64,000 bases of DNA from Gordonia phthalatica (GTDB lineage Bacteria; Actinomycetota; Actinomycetes; Mycobacteriales; Mycobacteriaceae). The DNA lies in NCBI RefSeq assembly GCF_001305675.1, contig NZ_CP011853.1, forward strand, positions 4,364,728-4,428,727, in the 5' to 3' direction. The notes beneath the pieces are model-generated. The model ran no database searches. It was not told the origin of the DNA and was given only the letters and a program-made list of their open reading frames with translations. This document shows, piece by piece, positions 16,505-25,406 of this stretch (its first letter is position 1; each line of letters opens with the position of its first letter). Both the position numbers and the translations under genes were made by a program.

Positions 16505-18151
16505 ATGCGACACCTGGCACTATCCCGGAACAGACGTCGGAAGCACGCTCTCCGCGCCGCAGTCGCGGGTGCGGCAGCACTCACCGCGCTGACCCTGCCC
16601 GCCGTGCCGCAAGCCCACGCGGGCCCCGCCCCCTGCGTTCCGTTCGGCACCGCGCAGGCGCCGCCGGGCGTCCCGTCGACCGGCGATCGCACCGGGCTGA
16701 ACACCTTCCCGAGGTACACGGGTACGCACGCGCCGGCGCGCGTCGACATGCGCACGGAGACAACGCAGTTCAACCGCTACTGGGAGTTCGCACTCCTCGA
16801 CAGCGGCCGCCTGGTGACCCGACCGCGCGCCACCCGGACGTGGCGGACCGTCCGCCTGCCGTCGTGCCTGAGCGGCAAGCTGCGCGCCATCTCGCTCGAC
16901 GACGACGAGTTGGTCGGCATCGACCGCGCGGGCTGGATCTACACGATGGACAACGTGAATCAGTCACCGCTGCTGTGGAATTGGACGTCGGCCTGGGGCG
17001 CGATGCTGTGGACGGCACCCGGCCGCAAGCTCCCCGACGACCGCACAGGCGGCTGGGCGCTGAGCGTCACGTCACCCAGGGACAACCGCGCGTACCTCGA
17101 CATCGCCGGGCGCGTCCATCCGTCGGGCATGGCCAAGATGACGATGATCCCGGCCCTCACCGGCGACGGCAGCCGCATCACCTACGCCGACCCGTGGCTC
17201 CCCAACGACGACAGCTACGAGGTCGGCAGTCCCCTCGGCGGACGCTTCCAGTCGGTGGCGCTCGCCGCGTCGGCGTCGACGATGTTCGTGACGAATCGTT
17301 ACGGCGACATGTTCACGCGCACCTTCGATTTCGACTCGTCCGGATCGGATTCGGTGTTCTTCCGGTACAGCTGGGAACCACAGACCGGCAAGCCGAGCGC
17401 CACCAACCTGATGCAGGAGACGTGGGACCGGTCGACGGCGGCCGTCCAACTCCCCGCACCCGACTGGACCCGCCAGCCCAAGATCCCCGGCGAGATCACC
17501 TCGGCGCTGACCGTCGTCTCACCGCGGCCCGGCCCCGAACAGCGCGAGCTCCGCGTCGAGGGACGTCGAGACGGCGCAACCGGCTTCTGGCACAAGGAGC
17601 TTCACGCGAAGGCCTGGAGCTTCACCCCGACCGGGACGCCGCTGCAGGGAACCGTTCTGGAGAACTCGGCGACGGACCGCTCCTCGGAGACCCTCGCGGC
17701 GCCCAAACCGTGGAACCTGTCCGCGTCGCTCCCGTCACGGTCGGCCGCCGTCGACGCGCAGACGCTGATCGACATCGGTCTCCCCTATTCGGTCGTCGAT
17801 CCTCGCCTGCTCGACCGGGTGGGGCTGAAGGCCGCACCGTCCGGCTACCGGCTGTCGGTGGCGAACTTCGATCCAGCGGTCACCTCCCGTGCGGCCACCG
17901 TCACGACGCGGTCGGGCACCAGAATCCCCGTCCTCCTGCACACCGCCGACGGCATGCGGATGACGCCAGGTCATGTCGGTTTGACGAAGACTCCTCGGCA
18001 CCTGATCGGTGCGATCGAGATTCCACGCGACGTCTATCGCGCGCGGGCGAACGATCCCGAGGTCCGACGGTTCGTCGACGCGTGGATGCGCGGAAAGCGG
18101 ATCACTCCGATCACCCTGAGCGCGACGACCACCGACCTGGTGGTGCGCTGA
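16505..18151 (+). CDS. Secreted hypothetical protein with repeated beta-strand pattern
   Basis: 548 residues with a Sec signal peptide: Arg-rich start (LSRNRRRKHALR), hydrophobic core and a likely signal-peptidase site after PQAHA, about residue 38. The mature part is rich in Trp, aromatic and Gly residues with WRTVRLPSCLSGKLRAIS, RAGWIYTMDNVNQ and NRYGDMFTR stretches that look like blades of a beta-propeller or tachylectin-like fold. No enzyme motif is seen. The product should be exported to the envelope or medium. It stops three bases before the convergent FAD-oxidoreductase stop. Function unknown; relatives are expected in other Mycobacteriales. Confidence 0.78.
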   Translation: MRHLALSRNRRRKHALRAAVAGAAALTALTLPAVPQAHAGPAPCVPFGTAQAPPGVPSTGDRTGLNTFPRYTGTHAPARVDMRTETTQFNRYWEFALLDSGRLVTRPRATRTWRTVRLPSCLSGKLRAISLDDDELVGIDRAGWIYTMDNVNQSPLLWNWTSAWGAMLWTAPGRKLPDDRTGGWALSVTSPRDNRAYLDIAGRVHPSGMAKMTMIPALTGDGSRITYADPWLPNDDSYEVGSPLGGRFQSVALAASASTMFVTNRYGDMFTRTFDFDSSGSDSVFFRYSWEPQTGKPSATNLMQETWDRSTAAVQLPAPDWTRQPKIPGEITSALTVVSPRPGPEQRELRVEGRRDGATGFWHKELHAKAWSFTPTGTPLQGTVLENSATDRSSETLAAPKPWNLSASLPSRSAAVDAQTLIDIGLPYSVVDPRLLDRVGLKAAPSGYRLSVANFDPAVTSRAATVTTRSGTRIPVLLHTADGMRMTPGHVGLTKTPRHLIGAIEIPRDVYRARANDPEVRRFVDAWMRGKRITPITLSATTTDLVVR

Positions 18152-18154
18152 CCG

Positions 18155-19564
18155 TCAGCGGTCCCGCAGCGCCGTCCGTGCCGCTCGATAGCCGCACATG
18201 CCGTGCACTCCTCCGCCCGGCGCGGTGGCGGATGAGCAGAGGTACACCCCCGGAACCGGCGTCGCGTGGGGTCGCAGCGACGGCACCGGGCGCGCCAGCA
18301 ACTGCGTGAGAGTGCTTGCGCCGCAGTTGATGTCACCGCCGATGTAGTTGGGGTTGTGCGCCTCGAACCCCGTCGCGGTGGTGACGATCCGCTCGACGAT
18401 CACGTCGCGGAAGCCCGGGGCGCAGCGTTCGATCTCGGCAACGATCGGCTCGGTCATGTCGACGTCGCAGCCCGAGGGAACGTGGCAATAGGACCACGCG
18501 AGGTGCACGCCGTCGGGCGCACGCGACGGGTCGATGCGCGTCGGCTCCCCACCCAGGATCCACGGGCGGTCGGGCACGCTGCCGGCGTCCACCGCGGCCT
18601 CGGTCCCGCGGATCTGCGCTCGGTCCCGAGCGATGTGGAAGGTCGCCGTCCGGGTCGCGGCGTCGGCGACACCGTCGGCCCACGGAATCGGCTCATGCAG
18701 AAGGAAGTCGACCTTGCACACGCCGCCGCCGTATCGGTACCGATCGAGCGCCCGCGCATAGCGCGACGGCAGCCGCTCCCCCATGATCTGCGCGAGTGCG
18801 CGCGGTGAGACATCGAAGAAGATCTGGTCTGCGCGCGGCAACTCCGCGAAACGAGCTATGTGACAGTCGGTTTCGATGCGGCCGCCCCGCTCGACGACGA
18901 TCGCGGCGAGCGCATCGGCCACCGACTGCGAGCCGCCCGCGGCGATCGGCCACCCGGGTTCGATCAACATCCCGAGGAGCAGCCCGGCGGCGGTGGAGCC
19001 GAGCGACGTGGTCGGCCGCCCGGCGTGAGCCGCGATCGCTGCGAATGCGGTCCGGGTGCGCTCATCGCGGAACGCGCCACGGACGAAGGCGTCGATCGGC
19101 GTCAGCGCCGCAGGCCCGAATCCGGCCATGGACAGCGGGTGCGCCGGGATCCCGGGCATGCCGAAGACATCGTGAGCGGCGTCCGCACCGAAGAGCACCC
19201 CTCGTCGCCACGCGGCGGCGTCGCGGCCGAAATCATCGGCGATGCGGTCGGTCCCGCGATGAATGCCGAGCCCGTCGTCGGAGTCGAAGACATGCGCGAC
19301 CGACACCTCCGGGACCAGCCACTCGACGCGGTCGGCCAGGCCGAGTTCAGCGAACGCCTGCGACGAATAGCCGGTCGGATGCACCGCCGCGCACAGGTCG
19401 CGACGGATCCCGGCGCCGAACGCCTCATCGGTGCGGGTGCCGCCGCCGATCTGGTCGGCGGCCTCCAGAACCAGCACCGACCGTCCGGCACGTGCCATCA
19501 CCGCTGCCGCGGTCAGCCCGTTCGGCCCGGCTCCGACGACGATGACGTCCCACCGCTCACTCAC
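18155..19564 (-). CDS. FAD-dependent oxidoreductase, phytoene desaturase-like
   Basis: 469 residues. The N-terminal dinucleotide fold DVIVVGAGPNGLTAAAVMARAG with the acidic end of beta-2 (VLEAADQIGGGTRTDE) is the amine-oxidase/CrtI type FAD site, and the C-terminus has a second FAD contact region (GVYLCSSATAPGGGVHGMCG). The CrtI-like superfamily includes carotenoid desaturases and many uncharacterised NAD(P)/FAD oxidoreductases; absence of neighbouring carotenoid genes argues against calling it crtI. Transcribed alone, divergent from the TPM-domain gene over about 165 bases. Confidence 0.88.
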   Translation of the reverse strand: MSERWDVIVVGAGPNGLTAAAVMARAGRSVLVLEAADQIGGGTRTDEAFGAGIRRDLCAAVHPTGYSSQAFAELGLADRVEWLVPEVSVAHVFDSDDGLGIHRGTDRIADDFGRDAAAWRRGVLFGADAAHDVFGMPGIPAHPLSMAGFGPAALTPIDAFVRGAFRDERTRTAFAAIAAHAGRPTTSLGSTAAGLLLGMLIEPGWPIAAGGSQSVADALAAIVVERGGRIETDCHIARFAELPRADQIFFDVSPRALAQIMGERLPSRYARALDRYRYGGGVCKVDFLLHEPIPWADGVADAATRTATFHIARDRAQIRGTEAAVDAGSVPDRPWILGGEPTRIDPSRAPDGVHLAWSYCHVPSGCDVDMTEPIVAEIERCAPGFRDVIVERIVTTATGFEAHNPNYIGGDINCGASTLTQLLARPVPSLRPHATPVPGVYLCSSATAPGGGVHGMCGYRAARTALRDR

Positions 19565-19728
19565 GGTCGTCCCCTCCGTCTGCGGTCTCGACCTCGTCGT
19601 CTACTCAGACGACAAGACGGGCATCGTTCGAAGCGGCGACACCGCCCCCATGATCGCATCCGATTCGTTACCCACCACGCGGTGGCCGAGGACCTGGAAG
19701 TGTCGGAATCACCGACTAGATTGGGTCC

Positions 19729-21432
19729 ATGATCTCTGCGCGCACCCGACGCCCTGCCGGGGCGACCAGTCTCCTCCTGACCGTCGCCGCCGCGCTCGCC
19801 GCTCTCGTCACGATCGTCGCCGGTCCGGGCGTCGCGAACGCTCAGGCACCGCTCCGCATGGCGGACCGCATCGTCGACACCGCGGGCGTGTTCAACGAGG
19901 CCGACCACGAGAAGCTCGAGACCGCGCTCGACGAGCTCGACAGCAATCGCCACATCCAGATGTGGGTGGTCGTCGTCGACGACTTCGATTCGATGACACC
20001 GGCGGCGTGGGCGAACGCCACCACCGACCTCAGCGATTTCGGTGATCGGGACGTCCTCCTGGCGGTGTCGACCAAGACCGGGCAGTACCGGCTCACCGCA
20101 CCCACTGCGATCGACGATCTCTCACAGGAGGAGATCGACGAGGTCGCGAACGACACCCTGAAACCCGAGCTCGAGAAGAAGCAGTGGGCGAAGGCCGCGG
20201 AGAACACGATCACCGGCATCGACGACGCCGCGGACAGCAATTCGCACTTCTGGCTGATCGTCGGCGTCATCGTCGTCGTGCTCCTGCTGATCCTGGCCGG
20301 CCTGGTCTACCTCGCCCGCCGCCGGACCGACGACGACCTCGACGACCTGACGCAGCCCGACGAGTCCCTGACCGTCGACCAGCTGACGGAGGAACCGCTC
20401 GACGACCTGCACGCGTGGTCACGCGAGGTGCTCGTCGCCACCGACAACGCCGTCCGGACCAGCGCAGATGAGCTCACCGTCGCGATCGACGAGCTCGATG
20501 ACGCCGCCGTCGCACCGTTCGCCACCGCGTTGGTGGCAGCGCAGAGCGCACTCGCGACGTCGTTCGCACTCCGTCATCGACTCGACACCGAAGACGCCGT
20601 CGACAACGAGCAGCGCGCCCTGCTCGTCGAGATCATCACCGCCTGCTCCGATGCCGATTCGCGCCTGGACACGCAGGTGACAGCGTTCGACGCGAAGCGC
20701 GACCTCGTCGTCGACGCGAACGATCGGCTCGACGCACTCGCGGACCGGATCGCGGAGACCGCGGCGCGTCTACCCGGGACAGAGGCCACGCTCGCCGGAT
20801 TGCCCGACGAGCGCGACGTCTCGGCGATCCACGACAACATCGACCTGGCCCGCACTCATCTGCAGTTCGCGGAGGACAGCGTCGACCAGGGCCGTGAAGC
20901 CGCCGCTCTGCCCGCCGACCAGCGCGGGCCGGCCGGAGCCGCCATCCGTTCCGCCGAGGTCGCGCTCGACACCGCCGACAAACTGCTCGACGCGGTCGAC
21001 TCCGCAGACCACGACGTGGACGGTGAACTCGGGATCGCCGAGGCGAAGATCCAGCTCGCCTCGGACTTCATCGACACCCGCCGCGGCGCGGTCGGCGCCC
21101 GTGCCCGCACCCTCCTCTCGGTGGCGCAGGACCTGATCGCGACCGACGACGAGGTGCCCGACGCCGACGCACGGCAGGCCGCCGACTACGCGGACCAGAC
21201 GCTCGACGCCGCGCTCGCCGACGTCGCCGCCTGGCGCGACCAGCAACCGGACGATCCGGCGACCGACGCCGTTCTGACCGGAACCCTGGTCGACAGCGTG
21301 CTGCCGGGGTCCCCGAGCGAGGCCGCGTGGCAGCCGGCGGGTCACCTCGGGTACAGCACCGGGGGGCGCAGCCCGGGCTCGTTCGGCGGGTCGTCGACGT
21401 CGGGCCGCATCGGCACCGGCGGGCGGTTCTGA
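19729..21432 (+). CDS. TPM-domain membrane protein (YgcG-like)
   Basis: 567 residues. A signal peptide (to about residue 36, ending GVANAQA) leads into a TPM_phosphatase domain (RIVDTAGVFNEADHEKLETAL, MWVVVVDDFDSM, WANATTDL, DVLLAVST) on the outer face, then one membrane helix at about residues 182-202. A long Ala/Asp-rich coiled-coil cytoplasmic region follows, and a Gly/Ser-rich tail (FGGSSTSGRIGTGGRF). This layout is common in Mycobacteriales; TPM proteins have roles in envelope stress or photosystem repair elsewhere. Start chosen at the ATG directly before the Arg-rich signal sequence. Likely monocistronic. Confidence 0.87.
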   Translation: MISARTRRPAGATSLLLTVAAALAALVTIVAGPGVANAQAPLRMADRIVDTAGVFNEADHEKLETALDELDSNRHIQMWVVVVDDFDSMTPAAWANATTDLSDFGDRDVLLAVSTKTGQYRLTAPTAIDDLSQEEIDEVANDTLKPELEKKQWAKAAENTITGIDDAADSNSHFWLIVGVIVVVLLLILAGLVYLARRRTDDDLDDLTQPDESLTVDQLTEEPLDDLHAWSREVLVATDNAVRTSADELTVAIDELDDAAVAPFATALVAAQSALATSFALRHRLDTEDAVDNEQRALLVEIITACSDADSRLDTQVTAFDAKRDLVVDANDRLDALADRIAETAARLPGTEATLAGLPDERDVSAIHDNIDLARTHLQFAEDSVDQGREAAALPADQRGPAGAAIRSAEVALDTADKLLDAVDSADHDVDGELGIAEAKIQLASDFIDTRRGAVGARARTLLSVAQDLIATDDEVPDADARQAADYADQTLDAALADVAAWRDQQPDDPATDAVLTGTLVDSVLPGSPSEAAWQPAGHLGYSTGGRSPGSFGGSSTSGRIGTGGRF

Positions 21433-21560
21433 CCCGAGTACTGCCACGATCAGTCCCCCTGGCGACTCGCCGACCGCACACGCGGAGTGATCTTCGCCAT
21501 TCTCAGCGGCCGTCTCCCCTGGTCACCACTCCGCGGCACGTCGCCGTCCCTTTTACTTCG

Positions 21561-21587
21561 TAACCCTAAGTATTAGCCTTATGAACT
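21561..21587. promoter_or_regulatory. AT-rich promoter/operator of the marR-MFS operon
   Basis: A sudden AT-rich stretch before the MarR gene carries the imperfect inverted repeat TAAG-(7)-CTTA inside CCTAAGTATTAGCCTTATG. MarR proteins usually bind such a repeat over their own promoter. No Shine-Dalgarno sequence precedes the GTG at 21588, so translation may be leaderless. Confidence 0.45.
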
Positions 21588-22028
21588 GTGAGCAACGATT
21601 CGACCTACGACCTCGCCTCAGGCCTGCGCCACTCCGTCACCCGCCTGTATCTGACGTTGCGCCGCAACGCCCCGATCAGCGAGCTGACCGCGGCACAGGC
21701 CTCGGCGCTCTCGGTCCTCGTCGATCACGGCCCGATGCGGATGGGCGAACTCGCAGAGCGCGAATCCGTCCGCATGCCGACCGCGACCGCACTGGTCGAC
21801 GGCCTCCTCCGCGAGGGCCTCGTGACCCGCGAACCCGACCCGACCGATCGTCGCGCCGTCGTCGTCGCCACCACAGACAAAGCCGCCGCGCTGATCCGGA
21901 ACATCCGGACGAGCCGTGACGACACCGTCATCCGGACTCTGGAGACTCTGTCCGACGAACACCGCGCAGCGCTGATGGCGGCCCTGCCCGCCCTGCGCGA
22001 ACTGCAGACCAGAATGGAGAACGCATGA
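21588..22028 (+). CDS. MarR-family transcriptional regulator
   Basis: 146 residues with the winged-helix pattern of MarR proteins: LTAAQASALSVLVDHGPMRM, recognition helix region MPTATALVDGLLREGLV, and the wing RREPDPTDRRAV-type turn (TREPDPTDRRAVVVATT). It probably represses the MFS exporter gene that follows with an ATGA overlap and its own promoter, being released by a small-molecule ligand. Start is the GTG (SNDSTYDLASGL). Confidence 0.92.
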   Translation: MSNDSTYDLASGLRHSVTRLYLTLRRNAPISELTAAQASALSVLVDHGPMRMGELAERESVRMPTATALVDGLLREGLVTREPDPTDRRAVVVATTDKAAALIRNIRTSRDDTVIRTLETLSDEHRAALMAALPALRELQTRMENA

Positions 22029-23263
22029 GCGCCGATGAGCACTCTCTGACAGCGGCCCTCAAGGGCCAACCCCGCACCGTGTGGGTGACCGCGTTCGCCG
22101 CGGTCATCGCCTTCATGGGCATCGGCCTCGTCGACCCGATCCTGAACACCATCCGCGAGGCGCTCGGCGCACCGGAGACCAAGCTGACGCTGCTGTTCGG
22201 CGTCTACATGGGCGTTCAGGTGGTGGCGATGCTGATCACCGGCTGGGCCGCGTACCGGTTCGGACCCAAGCGAACACTGACGGCAGGACTGGTCTGCATC
22301 GTCATCGCCGCCGGCGTCTCGGCCTTCGCGGCGAACATCGACCAGCTGATCGCCCTGCGCGTGATCTGGGGTCTGGGCAACGCGCTCTTCATCGCCACCG
22401 CGCTGGCGTTCATCGTCGGCCAAGCCAAGGGCGGCCAGCAGGGTGCGATCCTGCTGTACGAGGCCGCCCTCGGCGTGGGCCTGGCGGTCGGTCCCCTGCT
22501 GGGCGCCGTGCTCGGTGAATGGACCTGGCGCGCACCGTTCGCAGGCACCGCACTGTTGATGCTGGCCGGCGCCATCCTGTGCACCATGATGCTGCCCGCC
22601 GACGGCCCGCGCGCGCAGCGCCAGTCGGTGAACCTCCTCGATCCGATCAAGGCCCTGAAGAACCGCACCCTCCTGATCAACTCGATCGGCTCCGCGTTCT
22701 ACACCGGCGCGCTGTTCACCGTCATCGCCTGGTCGCCCATCGCCATGGGTCTGCGCCCGATCTACGCGGGCATCGTCTTCTTCGGGTGGGGCCTGCTGAC
22801 CGCGCTGGCCGGCGTCTTCATCGGCCCGCGCGTGGCCCAGGCCATCGGTGCCCGCGGGGGCGTCCTCGCCGCCATCGCCGCCTACCTCGTCACCATGGTG
22901 ATGGCCGCGATCGGCGTCGTCGACCACGAGGTGTGGCTGATCGGCCTGGCGGTCGTGCTCTCCGGCATCCCGTCCGGCGTACTGAACACCCTGTTCACGG
23001 GCGTGGCGATGTCCGCCGCCGACAGCTCGACGCCGCGTTCGGTCGCCAGCGCCGGCTACAGCTTCCTGCGCTGGATGGGCGCCGCCGCGTCGGCCATCAT
23101 GGTCGCCTACCTGGCCCAGTGGTTCGGCATGGCCGCACCGTTCTGGTTCGCCGCGGGCTACTGCGCGATCGCCGTCGCCGCCCTGCTCATCGCCGGCGAG
23201 GGCAAGCCCGACGAGCACGAAGTGACTCCCGAAGCCGTTTTGGTCGGCGCCGAGGAGTACTGA
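22025..23263 (+). CDS. MFS transporter (drug-efflux type)
   Basis: 412 residues with twelve hydrophobic segments. The loop 2-3 motif A-like AYRFGPKRTLTAGLV and the helix 5 motif C-like ALGVGLAVGPLLGAVLGEWTWR place it among drug:H+ antiporters. It is translationally coupled to the upstream MarR regulator, a classic efflux-control pair. The substrate is not predictable. The C-terminal tail is short, acidic and cytoplasmic. Confidence 0.92.
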   Translation: MSADEHSLTAALKGQPRTVWVTAFAAVIAFMGIGLVDPILNTIREALGAPETKLTLLFGVYMGVQVVAMLITGWAAYRFGPKRTLTAGLVCIVIAAGVSAFAANIDQLIALRVIWGLGNALFIATALAFIVGQAKGGQQGAILLYEAALGVGLAVGPLLGAVLGEWTWRAPFAGTALLMLAGAILCTMMLPADGPRAQRQSVNLLDPIKALKNRTLLINSIGSAFYTGALFTVIAWSPIAMGLRPIYAGIVFFGWGLLTALAGVFIGPRVAQAIGARGGVLAAIAAYLVTMVMAAIGVVDHEVWLIGLAVVLSGIPSGVLNTLFTGVAMSAADSSTPRSVASAGYSFLRWMGAAASAIMVAYLAQWFGMAAPFWFAAGYCAIAVAALLIAGEGKPDEHEVTPEAVLVGAEEY

Positions 23264-23282
23264 ACGAAATAGGATCAGCGGT

Positions 23283-23969
23283 ATGCCTACCGCTTTGATC
23301 ACCGGAGCCAGTCGTGGCGTCGGTGCGCAGATCGCTCGCGCTCTCGCACCGACCCACGACCTTCTGCTGGGTGGCCGCGGCTCCGCGGAGCTCGACGCCC
23401 TGGCCATGGAGTTCGACGGTGCCGTGACCCTGCCCGTCGACATCACCGACTACGCCGCGCTGGAGACGGTCGTCGAGACCGTGGACGCGCTCGACGTGCT
23501 GGTCCACAGCGCGGGTGTGGCATCGAGCCTGGAGGCCGTCGCCGACACCCCCGTCGAGGAGTGGCGGCACGTGATGGACGTCAACGTGATCGCCGCGGCC
23601 GAGCTGACCCGGCTGCTGCTCCCCGCCCTCCGCTCCCGCAGCGGGCACATCGTGTTCCTGAACTCCGGTGCCGGAATGAACGTCCGTGCCAACTGGACCC
23701 CTTATGCCGCAAGCAAATTCGCACTTCGTGCGCTCGCAGACGGCATCCGCAACGAAGAGCCCACGCTCCGCGTGACGTCGATCTTCCCCGGCCGTATCGA
23801 CACCGACATGCAACGTGACATCGTCGCCTTCGAGGGCGCCGACTACGACCCGTCGAAGTACCTGCGGCCCGAGACGGTCGCCGCGGCCGTCGCCAACGCC
23901 GTCAACACCCCCGCGGACGCGCACCCCACCGACATCGTCCTGCGCCCGCGGGCATCCCGGAACCGCTGA
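23283..23969 (+). CDS. Short-chain dehydrogenase/reductase
   Basis: 228 residues. NAD(P)-binding motif TGASRGVG at residues 7-14, the NNAG-equivalent HSAGVAS, catalytic Ser in LNSGAGM and the Tyr/Lys pair YAASK are all present, followed by the FPGRIDTDM loop. It is a classical SDR, slightly short at 228 residues. It starts 19 bases after the MFS stop, in the same direction, and could be co-transcribed with it. The substrate is unknown; SDRs of this group reduce carbonyls on small lipophilic compounds. Confidence 0.92.
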   Translation: MPTALITGASRGVGAQIARALAPTHDLLLGGRGSAELDALAMEFDGAVTLPVDITDYAALETVVETVDALDVLVHSAGVASSLEAVADTPVEEWRHVMDVNVIAAAELTRLLLPALRSRSGHIVFLNSGAGMNVRANWTPYAASKFALRALADGIRNEEPTLRVTSIFPGRIDTDMQRDIVAFEGADYDPSKYLRPETVAAAVANAVNTPADAHPTDIVLRPRASRNR

Positions 23970-23990
23970 GTCCAGGCAGAGCTCGTCCGC

Positions 23991-24386
23991 TCAGACCTGT
24001 TTCAGGTCCTCCTGGCTCCACACGGCGCGCATGCTGACGATCTTGCCGTCGTCGTCGAAGACCATGATGTCGACCGGGGTGATCTCGAACTTCGAGCCCG
24101 CCACCCCGGTGACCAGCGTGAACTCGAAGACCGCGGTGTCGCCGGCGATCTTGGTCCACTTGAGCTCGGCGTCGCGGCTGTCGAGGCCGGTGATGATGCC
24201 GTAGAACTCGACCAGTTCGGCACGCGTGCTGCGAACGGGTGCGCCGATGGGGTCTTCGACGGTCGCGCCATCGGCGTAGAGGTCGGCGATGTCGTCGGCG
24301 GTGCCCGAGTTGAGGCCGTCGATGTACGCCTGGACGGTCGCGGCGATCTTGTCCGACAGACCGATCTCCTGCTGCTCAGCAGTCAT
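23991..24386 (-). CDS. ksi: Steroid delta-isomerase (ketosteroid isomerase)
   Basis: 131 residues in the SnoaL/NTF2-like fold. The catalytic triad positions of bacterial 3-oxo-delta5-steroid isomerase are conserved with exact spacing: Tyr 21 (AYIDGLN), the base Asp 45 (ATVEDPIG) and the oxyanion-hole Asp 106 (TPVDIMVF), matching Tyr14/Asp38/Asp99 of the Comamonas enzyme. It would move a delta5 double bond to delta4 during sterol or steroid degradation. The ATG was chosen because GGGAG lies upstream; a longer frame exists but lacks support. A sequence matching the KstR operator lies just upstream of the gene, linking it to the cholesterol-catabolism regulon. Confidence 0.88.
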   Translation of the reverse strand: MTAEQQEIGLSDKIAATVQAYIDGLNSGTADDIADLYADGATVEDPIGAPVRSTRAELVEFYGIITGLDSRDAELKWTKIAGDTAVFEFTLVTGVAGSKFEITPVDIMVFDDDGKIVSMRAVWSQEDLKQV

Positions 24387-24401
24387 TTCTTCTCCCTGAA
24401 T

Positions 24402-24415
24402 TGGAACACGTTCTA
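24402..24415. promoter_or_regulatory. KstR-type operator upstream of the steroid isomerase
   Basis: TGGAACACGTTCTA fits the published KstR motif TnnAACnnGTTnnA at every fixed position and is embedded in the broader AGAACACGTTCTAGTT-like palindrome. It sits 16 bases upstream of the start codon of the ketosteroid isomerase gene. KstR is the TetR repressor of cholesterol catabolism, released by CoA-linked sterol metabolites. Confidence 0.75.
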
Positions 24416-24488
24416 GTTGGGAGGGTAGCAGCGACGCCGGTCTCAGGCGAGGGCCTGCACGAAGTCGTCGGGCTGGCATCATGACGGC

Positions 24489-24830
24489 ATGACCGTGACC
24501 CGCTCGATCCTGCTGTTCGTCCTCGCCGCCGTCGCCGAGATCGGCGGCGCGTGGCTCATCTGGCAGGGGATCCGCGAGCACCGCGGTTGGCTGTTCATCG
24601 GCGCGGGAGTGGTGGCGCTCGGCCTTTACGGCTTCGTCGCCACGCTGCAGCCCGACGCCGAGTTCGGCCGCATCCTCGCAGCGTACGGCGGTGTCTTCGT
24701 CGCCGGATCACTGATCTGGGGCATGGTGGTCGACGGCTTCCGCCCCGACCGCTGGGACGTGATCGGTGCCCTGATCTGCCTCGTCGGCGTCGCCGTGATC
24801 ATGTACATGCCGCGGGCGCTGGAGGGGTAG
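24489..24830 (+). CDS. YnfA/UPF0060 family small membrane protein
   Basis: 113 residues with four hydrophobic helices and the family hallmarks [17 protein letters not shown] near the start, [24 protein letters not shown] in the middle and a final [18 protein letters not shown]0060 proteins are related in topology to small multidrug-resistance transporters; YnfA of some enterobacteria exports cationic compounds. Divergent from the isomerase gene. Convergent with, and nine bases from, the lipoprotein gene. Confidence 0.92.
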   Translation: MTVTRSILLFVLAAVAEIGGAWLIWQGIREHRGWLFIGAGVVALGLYGFVATLQPDAEFGRILAAYGGVFVAGSLIWGMVVDGFRPDRWDVIGALICLVGVAVIMYMPRALEG

Positions 24831-24839
24831 GGCGCGGAC

Positions 24840-25406
24840 TCAGTCGAGCCGCGTCCACCCCGCGCCGGTGGTGTACGACGTCGAGATCGTCTTCCTCGAC
24901 CCGTTCGCCTTGGGCCACTGGATGGTGACGATGGTGGGGCCGAGGTCGAACTTCGCGCCGTCGGACGTCGTGAACTGCATGGAGTTCGGGGTGTCGGTGA
25001 AGAACTCGCCGCGCATCGCGACGAACGGTCGGCGCGTGTCGCTGGTGCTCGACGGCTGAGCCCGCGTCCACGCCTTCAGGTAGCGGATGCCCTTGAGGTT
25101 CCGGCAGGCGACGAAACGGTTCTCGCCGGTCCACATCATGCGGACTGCGATGTCGCCGCCGTCGCAGCGAACCTCCTTCTGCGCGAAGCCGTTCAGGTCG
25201 GCGCCCCACGGCACGGTGCCCTTGGTGGGTGGCGGCGGCAGGGGAGTCTGCGACGTCGGAGCCGCCGTCGAACTCGGGTCGTCCGCCGGGGCATCGCTGC
25301 CGCACGCGGTGGTCAGCGCGATCGCCGCTGCGCACGCGAGGAGGCCGGCACCTCGCGATGCCGGCCCCAGCGCTGCACTGATGCGTCTCCTACTTGAGGT
25401 CGGCAC
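24840..25406 (-). CDS. Putative lipoprotein
   Basis: 188 residues with an N-terminal Arg-rich segment, a hydrophobic core and the lipobox LTTAC (Cys about residue 35), followed by an acidic Ser/Thr/Pro linker and a C-terminal globular part (MMWTGENRFVACRNLKGIRYLKAWT). The product should be anchored to the outer face of the cytoplasmic membrane. The only plausible start is a GTG lying inside the last codons of the acyl-CoA dehydrogenase gene, 17-base overlap, so it is probably translated from that transcript. Function unknown. Confidence 0.75.
   Translation of the reverse strand: MPTSSRRRISAALGPASRGAGLLACAAAIALTTACGSDAPADDPSSTAAPTSQTPLPPPPTKGTVPWGADLNGFAQKEVRCDGGDIAVRMMWTGENRFVACRNLKGIRYLKAWTRAQPSSTSDTRRPFVAMRGEFFTDTPNSMQFTTSDGAKFDLGPTIVTIQWPKANGSRKTISTSYTTGAGWTRLD

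Noticed and set aside
21725..23446. 573-codon leftward open frame
   Set aside because: Antisense of the MarR and MFS genes; His/Asp/Arg-rich artefact.
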